DNA of 61,649 nucleotides from F23-D06 sp002392325 (GTDB lineage: Bacteria; Bacteroidota; Bacteroidia; Bacteroidales; WCHB1-69): positions 1 through 61,649 of the forward strand of contig CAMORT010000007.1 of assembly GCA_946624065.1 (NCBI GenBank). Direction: 5' to 3'. The notes beneath the pieces were generated by a model. That model did not search any database, had not been told where the DNA came from, and saw only the letters and a program-made list of their open reading frames with translations. How positions within the stretch are numbered: the stretch's first letter is position 1; every line of letters starts with the position of its first letter. The position numbers were made by a program, and so were the translations under genes. This document shows positions 50,928 through 61,300 of this stretch, piece by piece.

Positions 50928-52262
50928 ATGGAAGAAAAGAAGAATCCGGAATTTAAAAGAACTATAGGTGGTACTATAGCTGCCGGTATGAAGTCGGTCT
51001 TTAATGCAAAAGGGAAAAAGTATTATACGATCGAATACAAGGATGATACCCGATTCCACAAGCGTGGAGAACAGCAACGAATCATTGTCGATGAAGCTTT
51101 TATTGGTAGAGATGCCAAATGTCAGATTCGCTTTGACGACAGTTTCCCGACAGTGAGTCGTGAACATGCTGTGATTGTTCGTGAGGGTGAGAATTGGAAA
51201 TTGGTTCACCATTCCCAGACCAATTCAACATTTGTAAATGGTATGGAAGTGACCACCGAGCAGATGCTGCAAAACGGTGACGAAATACAAATCTCTGAAA
51301 ATGGTCCGAGATTGGTGTTTATTACTTCCGACACGGCCTATGTGAACAACATTGGTGTTGCTGAGCGATTGAATATGTTTGGTCAACAATCATTACGCCC
51401 ATACAAGATTGCCCTTATCTGCATTTCCGTCGCATTCTTGTTGGCAATAGCCGGTCTCGTTACATACTTGGTTATGGCCAATTCAGGCCCGAACATTGAT
51501 AAACTAGAGGATGATGTCTATTGCGTCCGCATGACTGAATTCACTCTTACTTCTCCTGGTGTGAATGATGGGGAACCGTTTACCTTTGTGTTCGAGGACA
51601 ACGATTTCAAAGAACCGTCGGCGACAGGTTTTATGACATCGGACAATCGCTTTATTACGGCAAGACATGTGATTGAACCTTGGTTCTATGAGAATTGTTG
51701 GGATAACTTTAATGGTAATAATCCTTTCTGCTATGTAAATATGATCCTTACTTGTTTGGGTGGAAAGGTTAATGCTACTTTTGAGGCAGATTCCAAAAAT
51801 GGTAAACATCTAACTTTCAAGACGTCAGACTGCACGGTGAGTGAATACGAATACGAGGAGGTACCTGTGGATGATAAATCCGGTATGTATGGAGATGTGA
51901 AGATTCGCCGAATCTTATCAAATGATGACTATGCATATGTGAGAAGGGATGTGTCCAGTAATCTCCAAGTGAACAACGAATTGTCAGAAAAGCTCAAAAT
52001 GGGTGCCAAATTGGATATTTTGGGATTCCCATCTTCGCTTGGCGCTAAGAAAAACAATATCCAGCCGCAATATAGAAGCGTAATTACTTCCAACAATGGT
52101 TTGCTTGATGGTAAGATTGTGACTAACAATGCGATGGATTATGGCAGCTCTGGCAGTCCTGTCTTCAGTAGAAGATTCGGGAAGTATTATGTGGTAGGTA
52201 TCGTTTCTTCTACCATTGGTCAGAATGGCGGTGTCATTATTCCTATATCAAAAGTTAAATAA
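50928..52262 (+). CDS. FHA-transmembrane-trypsin-like protease
   Basis: 444 residues. A cytoplasmic FHA domain (about 50-135: FIGRDAKCQIRF, TVSREHAVIV, STFVNGMEV) is followed by one membrane segment (about 160-184, IALICISVAFLLAIAGLV) and a chymotrypsin-fold domain outside (about 195-444). The catalytic triad can be read as His247 in ITARHVIEP, Asp334 in NDDYAYVRR and Ser410 in YGSSGSPVF; VVGIVSST follows as the usual last strand. The layout suggests a protein that senses phosphothreonine inside and cuts a substrate in the periplasm. It lies 32 bases after the kinase gene. Confidence 0.92.
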   Translation: MEEKKNPEFKRTIGGTIAAGMKSVFNAKGKKYYTIEYKDDTRFHKRGEQQRIIVDEAFIGRDAKCQIRFDDSFPTVSREHAVIVREGENWKLVHHSQTNSTFVNGMEVTTEQMLQNGDEIQISENGPRLVFITSDTAYVNNIGVAERLNMFGQQSLRPYKIALICISVAFLLAIAGLVTYLVMANSGPNIDKLEDDVYCVRMTEFTLTSPGVNDGEPFTFVFEDNDFKEPSATGFMTSDNRFITARHVIEPWFYENCWDNFNGNNPFCYVNMILTCLGGKVNATFEADSKNGKHLTFKTSDCTVSEYEYEEVPVDDKSGMYGDVKIRRILSNDDYAYVRRDVSSNLQVNNELSEKLKMGAKLDILGFPSSLGAKKNNIQPQYRSVITSNNGLLDGKIVTNNAMDYGSSGSPVFSRRFGKYYVVGIVSSTIGQNGGVIIPISKVK

Positions 52263-52284
52263 TAAACTCTAAATTGATAGAACA

Positions 52285-53271
52285 ATGAAAAGGACATTAT
52301 TAATTATAACTGTTTTGGCCATTATGTTTAGCGGTTATGGCCAATATTATCAAAATGATAATAACAAGACCGTTAAGAATCTGCCGTCCGTTAGCAGTAT
52401 GGAAAAACCAAAGCCGGCTCCAAAACCAGTTAACAAACCTGTTGCGGCAAAGCCTACAACTTCCCAGCATAACACTCAAGCAGAGTATCAGAATGATGTT
52501 TTGGTAATTCATGATACTGTATATATGAATATGGGTAATGGAGCGAATGCTGAATTGCAAGGTATGTTAGAATCTATGTTAGGTAATTCGTTTATTGAGA
52601 TGAAGCTTAGCAACTTTTCTGCCAGCCGGTACACGATTGGTGTGCTGCGGAATCAAGGATTCGTATTTTTAACTCCGCTGCCAGCTGTTTTTGCTGGACA
52701 AAAGAACTATAATAATTCTAAGGAATGTTATGACAATTTGGAAAAGGTGGAGTACAGGTTGATCAATCATCTGAAATTTGATCAAATGGATAAGAGCTTT
52801 GTTACAACCAACTATGCCCCCGATTTTCTGAATGTCACTATGCCTGATAAGTTTACGAATGGAGGTGTTCAATTGCGAGTTCCGAATGGCATGACCAACG
52901 GTTTGATGGTTTGGTTTGTGAAAAATTCAAATAGCGAACCCGTGGAAATGGTGATTGAACCCCAAGAGATTGTTTTTTCCTCACAAGGCAGATATAAAGT
53001 TGATCAGCCCTCAAGTCCTAATGTGATTGCAGGAGCCTTTATTTCTTTTTTGACTGACAATCCGGGAGAGATAGGCGTGGTATTGTATGCTATGGCCGAA
53101 AAGAGAAACAATCAGTGGGAGTTGGTGAAAGTGACATCTCCCAATGGGGCAACCTCGGATGTCGCACCTGCTGTCAATAACAAACCTAGTACATCTTCTT
53201 CAACTTCCAACAGTTCTTCTCGTAGTGGTTCTGAGCGAGGCGGCGGCAATGAACGTGGTGGTGGAAGATAA
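52285..53271 (+). CDS. exported low-complexity-ended protein, unknown function
   Basis: 328 residues with a signal peptide (about 1-19, MFSGYGQ). A Pro/Lys-rich stretch (about 40-58, KPKPAPKPVNKPVAAKP) is followed by a globular part (about 70-285) of unrecognised family with ASRYTIGVLRNQGFVFLTPLP and an Ig-like section (NGLMVWFVKNSNSEPVEMVI). The tail is Ser-rich, then Gly/Arg/Glu-rich (SERGGGNERGGGR). The location between the protease and phosphatase genes makes it a candidate substrate or partner of the outer protease domain. Function unknown. Confidence 0.8.
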   Translation: MKRTLLIITVLAIMFSGYGQYYQNDNNKTVKNLPSVSSMEKPKPAPKPVNKPVAAKPTTSQHNTQAEYQNDVLVIHDTVYMNMGNGANAELQGMLESMLGNSFIEMKLSNFSASRYTIGVLRNQGFVFLTPLPAVFAGQKNYNNSKECYDNLEKVEYRLINHLKFDQMDKSFVTTNYAPDFLNVTMPDKFTNGGVQLRVPNGMTNGLMVWFVKNSNSEPVEMVIEPQEIVFSSQGRYKVDQPSSPNVIAGAFISFLTDNPGEIGVVLYAMAEKRNNQWELVKVTSPNGATSDVAPAVNNKPSTSSSTSNSSSRSGSERGGGNERGGGR

Positions 53272-53298
53272 ATCATTCTTGAAAAATCGTCAGAATAA

Positions 53299-54639
53299 AT
53301 GTCAAATCCTATTAAAATAACAATAGCCGCGCATTGTGACAAGGCCGCTCGCGAGCATAATGAGGACAATTGTCTGATTTGTTCGAATGTTGCGTCGGGA
53401 GTGGTGGATCACATTGGTGATGGCACATACTTGTCTCATCAAACCGACCTGGGTGAAATGGGTTGCCTGTTGGTGGTGGCTGATGGTATGGGCGGAATGA
53501 ATGCGGGAGAGGTGGCTTCCCAAATGGCAGTTGAGTCTGTGCGGAAGTTTTTCTCTAAGGACAAACTTGATGAAATGTCCATGCATGATGAGACCCAGAT
53601 TTCACGGTTGATATGGGATGCTATTGTGTATGCTGATGCTTGTATAAAAAGTGCAGCAGTGACAGATTCAGGGAAATCAGGGATGGGCACCACCATTGTT
53701 GTGCTTTGGATACTTGGCCGTAAGGCGTACATCGGATGGTGTGGCGACAGTAGGATATACCGTTTCAACAAACAGTCGAAAATTCTCACACAACTGTCCA
53801 AGGATCACTCCTATGTGCAGATGTTGGTTGACCAGCATCAAATAACAGAGGAGGAAGCTTTTGACCATCCAGACAGCAATGTGTTGTTGAAAAGTCTCGG
53901 TGATGCGTTTGAAGGCGTTACCCCTGAGTTGCTGCGCCCACTGAATCTTACAGAGGATGATGTGTTTATGATGTGCAGTGACGGTTTGTGTGGTGTTTTG
54001 CGCAACAATGAGATCCGTTCCATTATGACGCGTGCTTCTGTGGAATATCCAATCAAGAAATTGAACGGATGGCACGAATTATTATGGGATCATGCTCGTC
54101 AAGCCGGATGGCATGACAATGTGACTACATTGTTGTGTCATATCGGCAATTGCACTCCACTTGAGAATGAACCACCGGCGCATGCGGAATCTGTGTCGAA
54201 ACAACCGATAGATAGTGCGAACTATAATCGTAAGGAACCCAAAAGGATTAAGATTATCGCATTGATAGTGACGGCAGTGGTTCTGGTGGCTGTTTTTGTG
54301 CTGATTATGGTTTTGGACAAGAAGTCATCCAAGGAACAGGAACCTGTAGCAGTGGAACAAGTTGACGAAACGGTCGATGCGCCTACTCCCCATAAGTCAC
54401 AGAAACTGCCTCCCGCCCCCAATCAGAGTGCGAAGGAGCCCCAACAAGCGCAACCTGCCGTACCGCAAAGATCCACGACTAGTCCAAAGACCTCTGCCAA
54501 AACGTCTGCACCTCAGCCGGCAACAGCTGTTCAGCAACCATCTGCACAACCCGCTCCAGCACAAGCCAAGCCCTCTGTTTCCCAACAACAAAGCAATGGC
54601 GCTTCGGGAGAGGAGAATAAAACAAGAAGTAGATTGTAG
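53299..54639 (+). CDS. PP2C phosphatase with membrane anchor and Pro/Gln-rich tail
   Basis: 446 residues. The PP2C/PPM domain (about 8-275) has the metal-binding motifs REHNEDN, VVADGMGG, GMGTTIVV, WCGDSRIY, SKDHSYV, MCSDGL and WHDNVTTLL. One membrane segment follows (about 316-336, IIALIVTAVVLVAVFVLIM). The outer tail of about 110 residues is almost only Pro, Ala, Gln, Ser, Thr and Lys. It should remove phosphate from Ser/Thr placed by the kinase three genes upstream, and the tail may reach into the cell wall. It is the seventh gene of the operon. Confidence 0.93.
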   Translation: MSNPIKITIAAHCDKAAREHNEDNCLICSNVASGVVDHIGDGTYLSHQTDLGEMGCLLVVADGMGGMNAGEVASQMAVESVRKFFSKDKLDEMSMHDETQISRLIWDAIVYADACIKSAAVTDSGKSGMGTTIVVLWILGRKAYIGWCGDSRIYRFNKQSKILTQLSKDHSYVQMLVDQHQITEEEAFDHPDSNVLLKSLGDAFEGVTPELLRPLNLTEDDVFMMCSDGLCGVLRNNEIRSIMTRASVEYPIKKLNGWHELLWDHARQAGWHDNVTTLLCHIGNCTPLENEPPAHAESVSKQPIDSANYNRKEPKRIKIIALIVTAVVLVAVFVLIMVLDKKSSKEQEPVAVEQVDETVDAPTPHKSQKLPPAPNQSAKEPQQAQPAVPQRSTTSPKTSAKTSAPQPATAVQQPSAQPAPAQAKPSVSQQQSNGASGEENKTRSRL

Positions 54640-54675
54640 ATTTTAACATTTTTTAAACAACAAAAATTATTTATT

Positions 54676-55248
54676 ATGAAAAAATCATTTAGTATTTTCT
54701 GTCTGGTGGCCTTTTTGGGCCTGTTAGTTTCAAGTTGTTCTACGGAATCAAACCTTCCGAAAGAGACCCATGCCAAGTTCGTTGGCGTTGATCGTCTTAT
54801 GACAGTTCCGATGGGATCTTCATATGACGAGGTGGTGCGTTATTTCGGCAGCGCACCATACGAGATGCTTAGCCGTCAGTTGGACGGATACCAAATTTTT
54901 GTTTGGAAATACAGAGTCGTACACAGAGAAGTCACTTCCAAAGAATACGATGCCAGAGGAGGTGAATCAAACGGTAATGAAAAGTATGTGAAAGAATTGA
55001 AAGATGTGTATGCTCTGTTCAAGAATGATCGTTTGATGGATCTGATTACCACCGATGGTAGAAGTGAAAGTCCGGATTTGTTGCTGATTACGAATACAAT
55101 TTATCAGGTGACTAAGGATGCTCAAGGTTATTCAGTTGATAAATTGGAATTTAAGAAATCGGCTCCTGCAGCGAATGAAGAAAAACCTAGCGCACAACCC
55201 GTACCTGGCAATCAAAAGAAATCCAAGTTTTCCTTCCTTCCATTCTAA
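54676..55248 (+). CDS. lipoprotein of unknown function
   Basis: 190 residues with a lipoprotein signal (hydrophobic run ending VSSC, near residue 22). The globular part (about 35-160) contains MGSSYDEVVRYFGSAPYEM and YQIFVWKYRVVHRE, reminiscent of the SmpA/BamE fold (a two-helix, three-strand domain), though no family was firmly recognised. The C-terminal 30 residues are polar. Last gene of the operon; the terminator starts 10 bases after the stop. Confidence 0.8.
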   Translation: MKKSFSIFCLVAFLGLLVSSCSTESNLPKETHAKFVGVDRLMTVPMGSSYDEVVRYFGSAPYEMLSRQLDGYQIFVWKYRVVHREVTSKEYDARGGESNGNEKYVKELKDVYALFKNDRLMDLITTDGRSESPDLLLITNTIYQVTKDAQGYSVDKLEFKKSAPAANEEKPSAQPVPGNQKKSKFSFLPF

Positions 55249-55258
55249 GGAAACTTTC

Positions 55259-55289
55259 AAGAGGAGGATGTTTCATCCTCCTCTTTTTT
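55259..55289 (+). terminator. terminator of the eight-gene operon
   Basis: AAGAGGAGGATG, loop TTT, CATCCTCCTCTT, then a T-run that becomes the TATCTTTG box of the next gene. Confidence 0.92.
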
Positions 55290-55297
55290 TATCTTTG
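55290..55297 (+). promoter_or_regulatory. -7 promoter box of the C10 protease gene
   Basis: TATCTTTG on the plus strand, its first T being the last T of the terminator run. The ATG is 60 bases on. Confidence 0.75.
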
Positions 55298-55357
55298 CAC
55301 CTGATAATGTTAAATGCAGGAGAGATTATGAAATCATCCATCCAAATTTGAATCCAT

Positions 55358-58300
55358 ATGAAAAAGTTCCTCCATCTCATAGTTGTTGGTTTTATGCTAC
55401 TGGGCTTTTTTAGTGTTCATTCCGCACCGGTAGACACAGCAACTGCTAAATTGTTGGCCCAGAATTTCTATCGTCAGATGGTACAGGTGAACTCTTCGCA
55501 AAGAATGAATTTGCGAGTGATCAAAACCTTCACTAGTTACGGAGACGAGCAATCCGATGGAAATGTTCAAGATACTGCTTGTTTTTATATCATGAACATA
55601 GACAGTGGTTATGTGATATTCGCGGCCGATGACAGAATTTCCCCGATCTTGGCCTATTCTACAACTTCCTCATTTGATATGGAGCATATTCCCGATAATT
55701 TGGCATTTTGGTTGGAAGGGTATCGGAGAAGCATATTGGAAATTATCCGACAGGACAGAGCGCCGGAAAACGATGTGGTTTCCTGTTGGCGAAAATTATA
55801 TAATAACGAAGATTTAAGATCACGACTAGTATATGGACCGTTGCTTTCAACCCGATGGGGACAGGGTTGCTATTATAACTCACTTTGCCCATCAACAACA
55901 AATTCGACTTTTTGTAATCATTCTCCTACAGGTTGCGGGCCTACGGCCGTTGCCCAAATAATGAAATATTGGAACTATCCTCCACATGGTGTGGGGAGTG
56001 TATCTTCTAGCACCAGTCCGGGTACCCTCATTAATCTGGAGAATTTCAGTTTCAATTACAGTAGTATGCCGGATATACTAAATGCAAATAGTACTAGTGT
56101 TCAAGAGACGGAAGTGGCACGGTTAATGCGGCTGATAGGGGATGCATGGCCAGTTACATATGGCAATACTGCTACAGGTAGTAATGCAACATCTCTTATG
56201 AACGGTTCCCTGCTTAATCATTTCGGTTATGTTAAAAAAGAACAATGGAGTGATTTTACTATTATGGATCTTTTTAATTACCATGTTACCATGCTTTCTG
56301 AGGGAATACCTCTATTTTGGGCTGCAGGTGATAACACTCAGACTCACGCTCATGCGTTTGTTGTTGATGGAGTTTCTGTTACGGATGGAGTGATTAGGTA
56401 TCATATCAACTGGGGTGCGGAAAATGGAACCGTGGGATGGTATGAATATGGGAGCTTTTTAATTGATGGTGTTAATTTTAATGTCATCGAGTGTGTATTG
56501 GCGATAAGTCCAGCTATGGATACCGTCACACTCACGAGCACAGCAGGTGGTTCGGCCAGTGGGGGAGGGACATATAGGAGATTCAACACGGTTACTGTAC
56601 AGGCAACGCCTGTCAATGGCTATGTCTTTGCGGGATGGAAAGAAAATGGCACGACAGTGTCAACCAATGCCACCTATAGTTTTGAGGTGAATGGGAATCG
56701 CTCGCTGCAGGCGTGTTTCACGGGTGAGACATATACCCTGTCTGCTTCGGTCACCCCTTCCAATAGCGGTTATGTGAATAGCGTGCGTAATTTCTCAAAT
56801 ACCTATCCTCGAGGAACAAGTGTGACATTAACGGCGCAACCGTCAAGTGGTTATACCTTTAAGCATTGGCGCAACACAGCGACCAATACCACCATAATGA
56901 CGAATCCGTTAACCATGACGGTGAACAGCAATCTGTCCCTTCAGGCCGTCTTTGAACAGAGTCAGAATTACACTGTCACGGTGGCATCCAATAACAATTC
57001 CTTGGGGGTGGTTAGAATTGGAACTTCCGGTTCCACACAAAGTGGATCCTATGCTTATGGACAGCAGGTTACCGTTTCAGCCACTGCCTTGGGGAATAAC
57101 CAATTTTTATGTTGGAAAATCGGCAGCCAGACGGTTTCGGCGGAGCCAACCTATACTTTTATGGTGACCGGAAATACGGACCTTAATGCCTATTTTAAGC
57201 AATCTACGCAATATTATCAAGTTACCACATCTTCTTCCCCATCTGTCGGTGGTACAACAACAGGGGGCGGTTCATTTGTGTCTGGTTCTTCGGTTACAGT
57301 AAGCGCTACCCCTAGTCAAGGTTATCACTTCGTAAAATGGACGGAGAATGGGAATACAATCTCTAATTATGCCAACTATACGATTCCTTCGCTGAGCTCG
57401 AGTCGAAATCTGGTGGCCAATTTTGCTCAGAACCAAACGACATCCTCGGGTTATGTAAATGCCTCGGCAAGTCCTAGCAATGGGGGGTATGTGACAGGCA
57501 ACGGAACATACACTGTGGGCTCATCGGTCACATTAAACGCGTACCCATATTCGGGATACACCTTTTTGTATTGGAGCCAAGGGAGCACCGTGCTGTCAAC
57601 ATCTTCCTCTTATACGTTTAGTATGCCTTCTGGCGGTGATGTGAATATTACTGCCAGTTTTGAAGTGGCATCGACAGATTACTACATTTATAACTATTCA
57701 GATTTGAATGCTTTAAGAGCAGGAGTCAATTCAGGAGCTCCGTTTCTATGGAATTATAGTACAGTACCGACTGGAGCGGAGGGTATAACGTTTCACTTGG
57801 CTAATAATATTGATAATGTTGGGTTCTGGATTCCGATAGGGAATGGGAACTCACCGTTTTTGGGCACTTTTGACGGTGCGGGTCATTATATAAGCGGTGT
57901 GAATATGAATTCAGGGGATGATTATACTGGTTTTTTTGGGTATATCGGCAGTACGGCAGAGATTAAAAACCTTAAAGTTATTAATAGCGATATCGGGGGT
58001 GATTTATATGTGGGAGGAATATGTGGATATAATGATGGAGGCGAAATTAATAATTGCAGATATGGGGGCGAGGTTTCAGGCAGTCAATATGTAGGAGGTA
58101 TATGTGGTCAGAATACTGGGCATATCTATCGTTGTGGCAATTATAATCAAGATTTTACTGTTTCAGGATCCTTAATGGTCGGAGGTATAACAGGTGCGAC
58201 CACGGATAATTTCAGTACGGTGTCATTTTGTGATGTTTTAAGCTATGGAACCACGGCGAATATTACAGCTAATTCTTCTGTAGGGGGGATTTGTGGTTTT

Positions 58301-61300
58301 TTGAGTGATGGCATTGTGAATAACTGTTTGTCTGCCGCCTCAGAGATAAATGGAGGGGATCGCACAGGTGGTATATGTGGAGAAGTGACAAATTATGGGG
58401 ATGTGTTTACGAGTGGTAATGTTAGTCCGATATATGCTGCAAATTATACGGGAGGAATTGTAGGAATGATGTCGAATGGTGCATGGATAGAGGATTGTTA
58501 CAATTCCAATATAGTATCGGGTAGCAATTATGTGGGTGGTATATGTGGTAGATTGACGAATAATAACAATAATACCAAAATAACCCAAAGTTACAATGTG
58601 GGTGTCGTGTATGGTGGCTCAATTAAGGGGGCGGTTTGCGCAAGTAGCACTGGAAGCATAACAAACTGTTTTTATGACAAGCAAATGTGCACCATTGGGG
58701 ATTCTTATGCGACAGGAAAACTAACAGTCGAGATGGTTGGAACATCCTTGCGGAGTGGTCTGGGACATCTATGGATATATAGGGATGACAGATACCCTGT
58801 GTTTGATGGATTGTGCGTTCAATCCAGAATAGCCTCAGCCCCTGTTTTTTTACACTATACGAATGCCAATGACTATGAAACTGTAGATGCAGTGCGATCT
58901 TCATTTACGGTGGCGGTGGAGAATTCAAGTTTCCAATGGTCGAAATATAATAATAGTGATGTTGTAGATTTGTCGGATGTCGCAAACGGGAATATCAGTT
59001 TGTTGCATGCTGGAGCGGTTTCACTGCAAGCACATTCAAATCTTTATCCTGCGGGAAGTGTGCACGATGATTGTCGAAAGATTGTAGATATTTGGGTGGG
59101 GTCAAATTTATATCGATATGTATCGGTTTCGGCGGATCCGTCAGGATATGGTTCCGTATCAGGTGCAGGGACTTATAATAATGGAAGTTCTTGTACGGTC
59201 ACGGCCTCACCGTATTCAGGGTATCATTTTGTCCATTGGACGGAAAATGGCAATGTGGTTTCCACCGATGCCGCCTACACCTTTACAGCGACATCTAATC
59301 GTGATTTGGTGGCACATTTTCAAGTTAACAGTTACACGATTACGGCTACTTCCAATCCGACCAACGGTGGTGTGACGGAGGGCTCTGGAGTCTATAACCA
59401 CGGTGCAACAGCCACGCTTACGGCAACGCCAGCCACACACTATACCTTCTCAAGGTGGACCGATAATGGCAGCACCATTTCCTATAACACAACCTATAGT
59501 TTCTCTGTTACAAGAGATGTCAATATAGTAGCACAGTACACGGCTAATAACTATACCATAACTACTAATGTCACGCCATCGGGAGGAGGAAGCGTGTCGG
59601 GAGGAGGGACTTATGTCTATGGCACTAGCATTACGCTGCAGGCTATACCCGCCACGGGTTATTATTTCGTGGGTTGGCGAATCAATAATACTATCGTTTC
59701 CACCAGTGCAACATATGTGTGGACTGTTACTGGCAATGCGACATTGACGGGAGTCTTTGAAAAACAGTCCTACACCGTGACGGTTTCTTCAAATTCTTCA
59801 TCGCAGGGAAGTGTGATAGGTGGCGGTGTGTACCAGTATGGGACGTCGGTTACCATACAGGCTTTTCCAGCTACAGGTTATCATTTTATGTATTGGAAAA
59901 ACATTAATAATACCATCGTGTCCACGCAATCGATATATTCTTTTACAGTGACATCCAACAAGACATATACTGCCTTTTTTGCGGCAGACCCAACGCCACC
60001 AATTGTTACTACTGGTACTATTAGTAATATCGCTACGAATTCGGCCACCTCGGGCGGCAATGTAACGGCAACCGGTGGTAAGAGTGTAACGGCGAGAGGT
60101 GTTTGTTGGAGTGTTCTGCATAATCCCACGACCAGCAGCAACCATTCGACAGATGGAAGTGGATTAGGCGGTTTTACCAGCAGTATCAGTGATTTGATTC
60201 CTAATACGACATATTATGTCCGAGCATACGCCACTAATGAAATAGGCACGGCTTATGGCAATGAAGTGAGTTTTACCACACCATGTGATGAAGTGAATGT
60301 CAGCATTCTTATTGATAATACTACCGTTCCCTATGGACAAAATACTGTTTTGAATGCATCTGGCGCAAGTGGCTATGTTTGGAGCACAGGTGGCACTGGA
60401 AGTAGTATTACGGTAAGTCCAACAGCGGTCACCACTTATACCGTGACTGGAACCAATGGTTATGGGTGTGCGACTACGGCTAGTGTGACATTAAATGTTC
60501 TTCCTGTTGGTGATGCGTTACCCTGTCCGGGCCATACTACCGTGACCGACTACGATGGAAATGTTTATAATACGGTGAAAATAGGCCAGCAGTGTTGGAT
60601 GAAGGAGAATTTGAGAACTACGCATTATGAGGATGGAACCGAAATCCCGATAGGTTATATTGCCAGTTCCATATCGCCATACCAGTATATTCCCAACAAT
60701 GATGCTTCCACTATTCCTGTTTATGGTCGTCTTTATAATTGGAAAGCGGCTATGCATGGGATGTCCGCGTCCAGTACAAACCCATCGGGCGTGCAGGGTA
60801 TCTGTCCGTCTGGTTGGCATTTGCCCTCACATGCAGAGTTTCTCCAATTGATCAATTATATGAGTAGTGAGCCACTATATTGCTACAACGGACATAGCAA
60901 TTATTTGGCCAAAGCGCTGGCATCCACAACGGGGTGGGTAACAGAGAGTACAGGAATAGGTTACAAGCCAAATTTAAATAACACATCGGGATTCAGTGCA
61001 TATCCAGCAGGTTTTTTTACTTATACTGATCCCAATGATGAAAGCGATGAAACAGCTGGTGATTATATGGCATTTGGAGAAGGAATATTCTTCTGGAGTA
61101 CTTCTGATTCGATATCAAATACATATATAACCAGAGGACTTGTGTCTTTTATGAATGTTGTTTCGGGGGCATTAGAAAAAGATAAGGTGGGGGTGTCCCT
61201 ACGATGTGTTCTTGGAGATGGGGTTAATCTTCCTGCTGTCACCACCGCACAAGTGATGAATATCACGAATAACTCTGCTACATGTGGTGGCAATGTTACT

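Noticed and set aside
49603..54639. Reading the kinase, FHA and PP2C genes as part of a type VI secretion system
   Set aside because: No Tss, Hcp, VgrG or ClpV genes are present, and the neighbours are T9SS and outer-membrane proteins.
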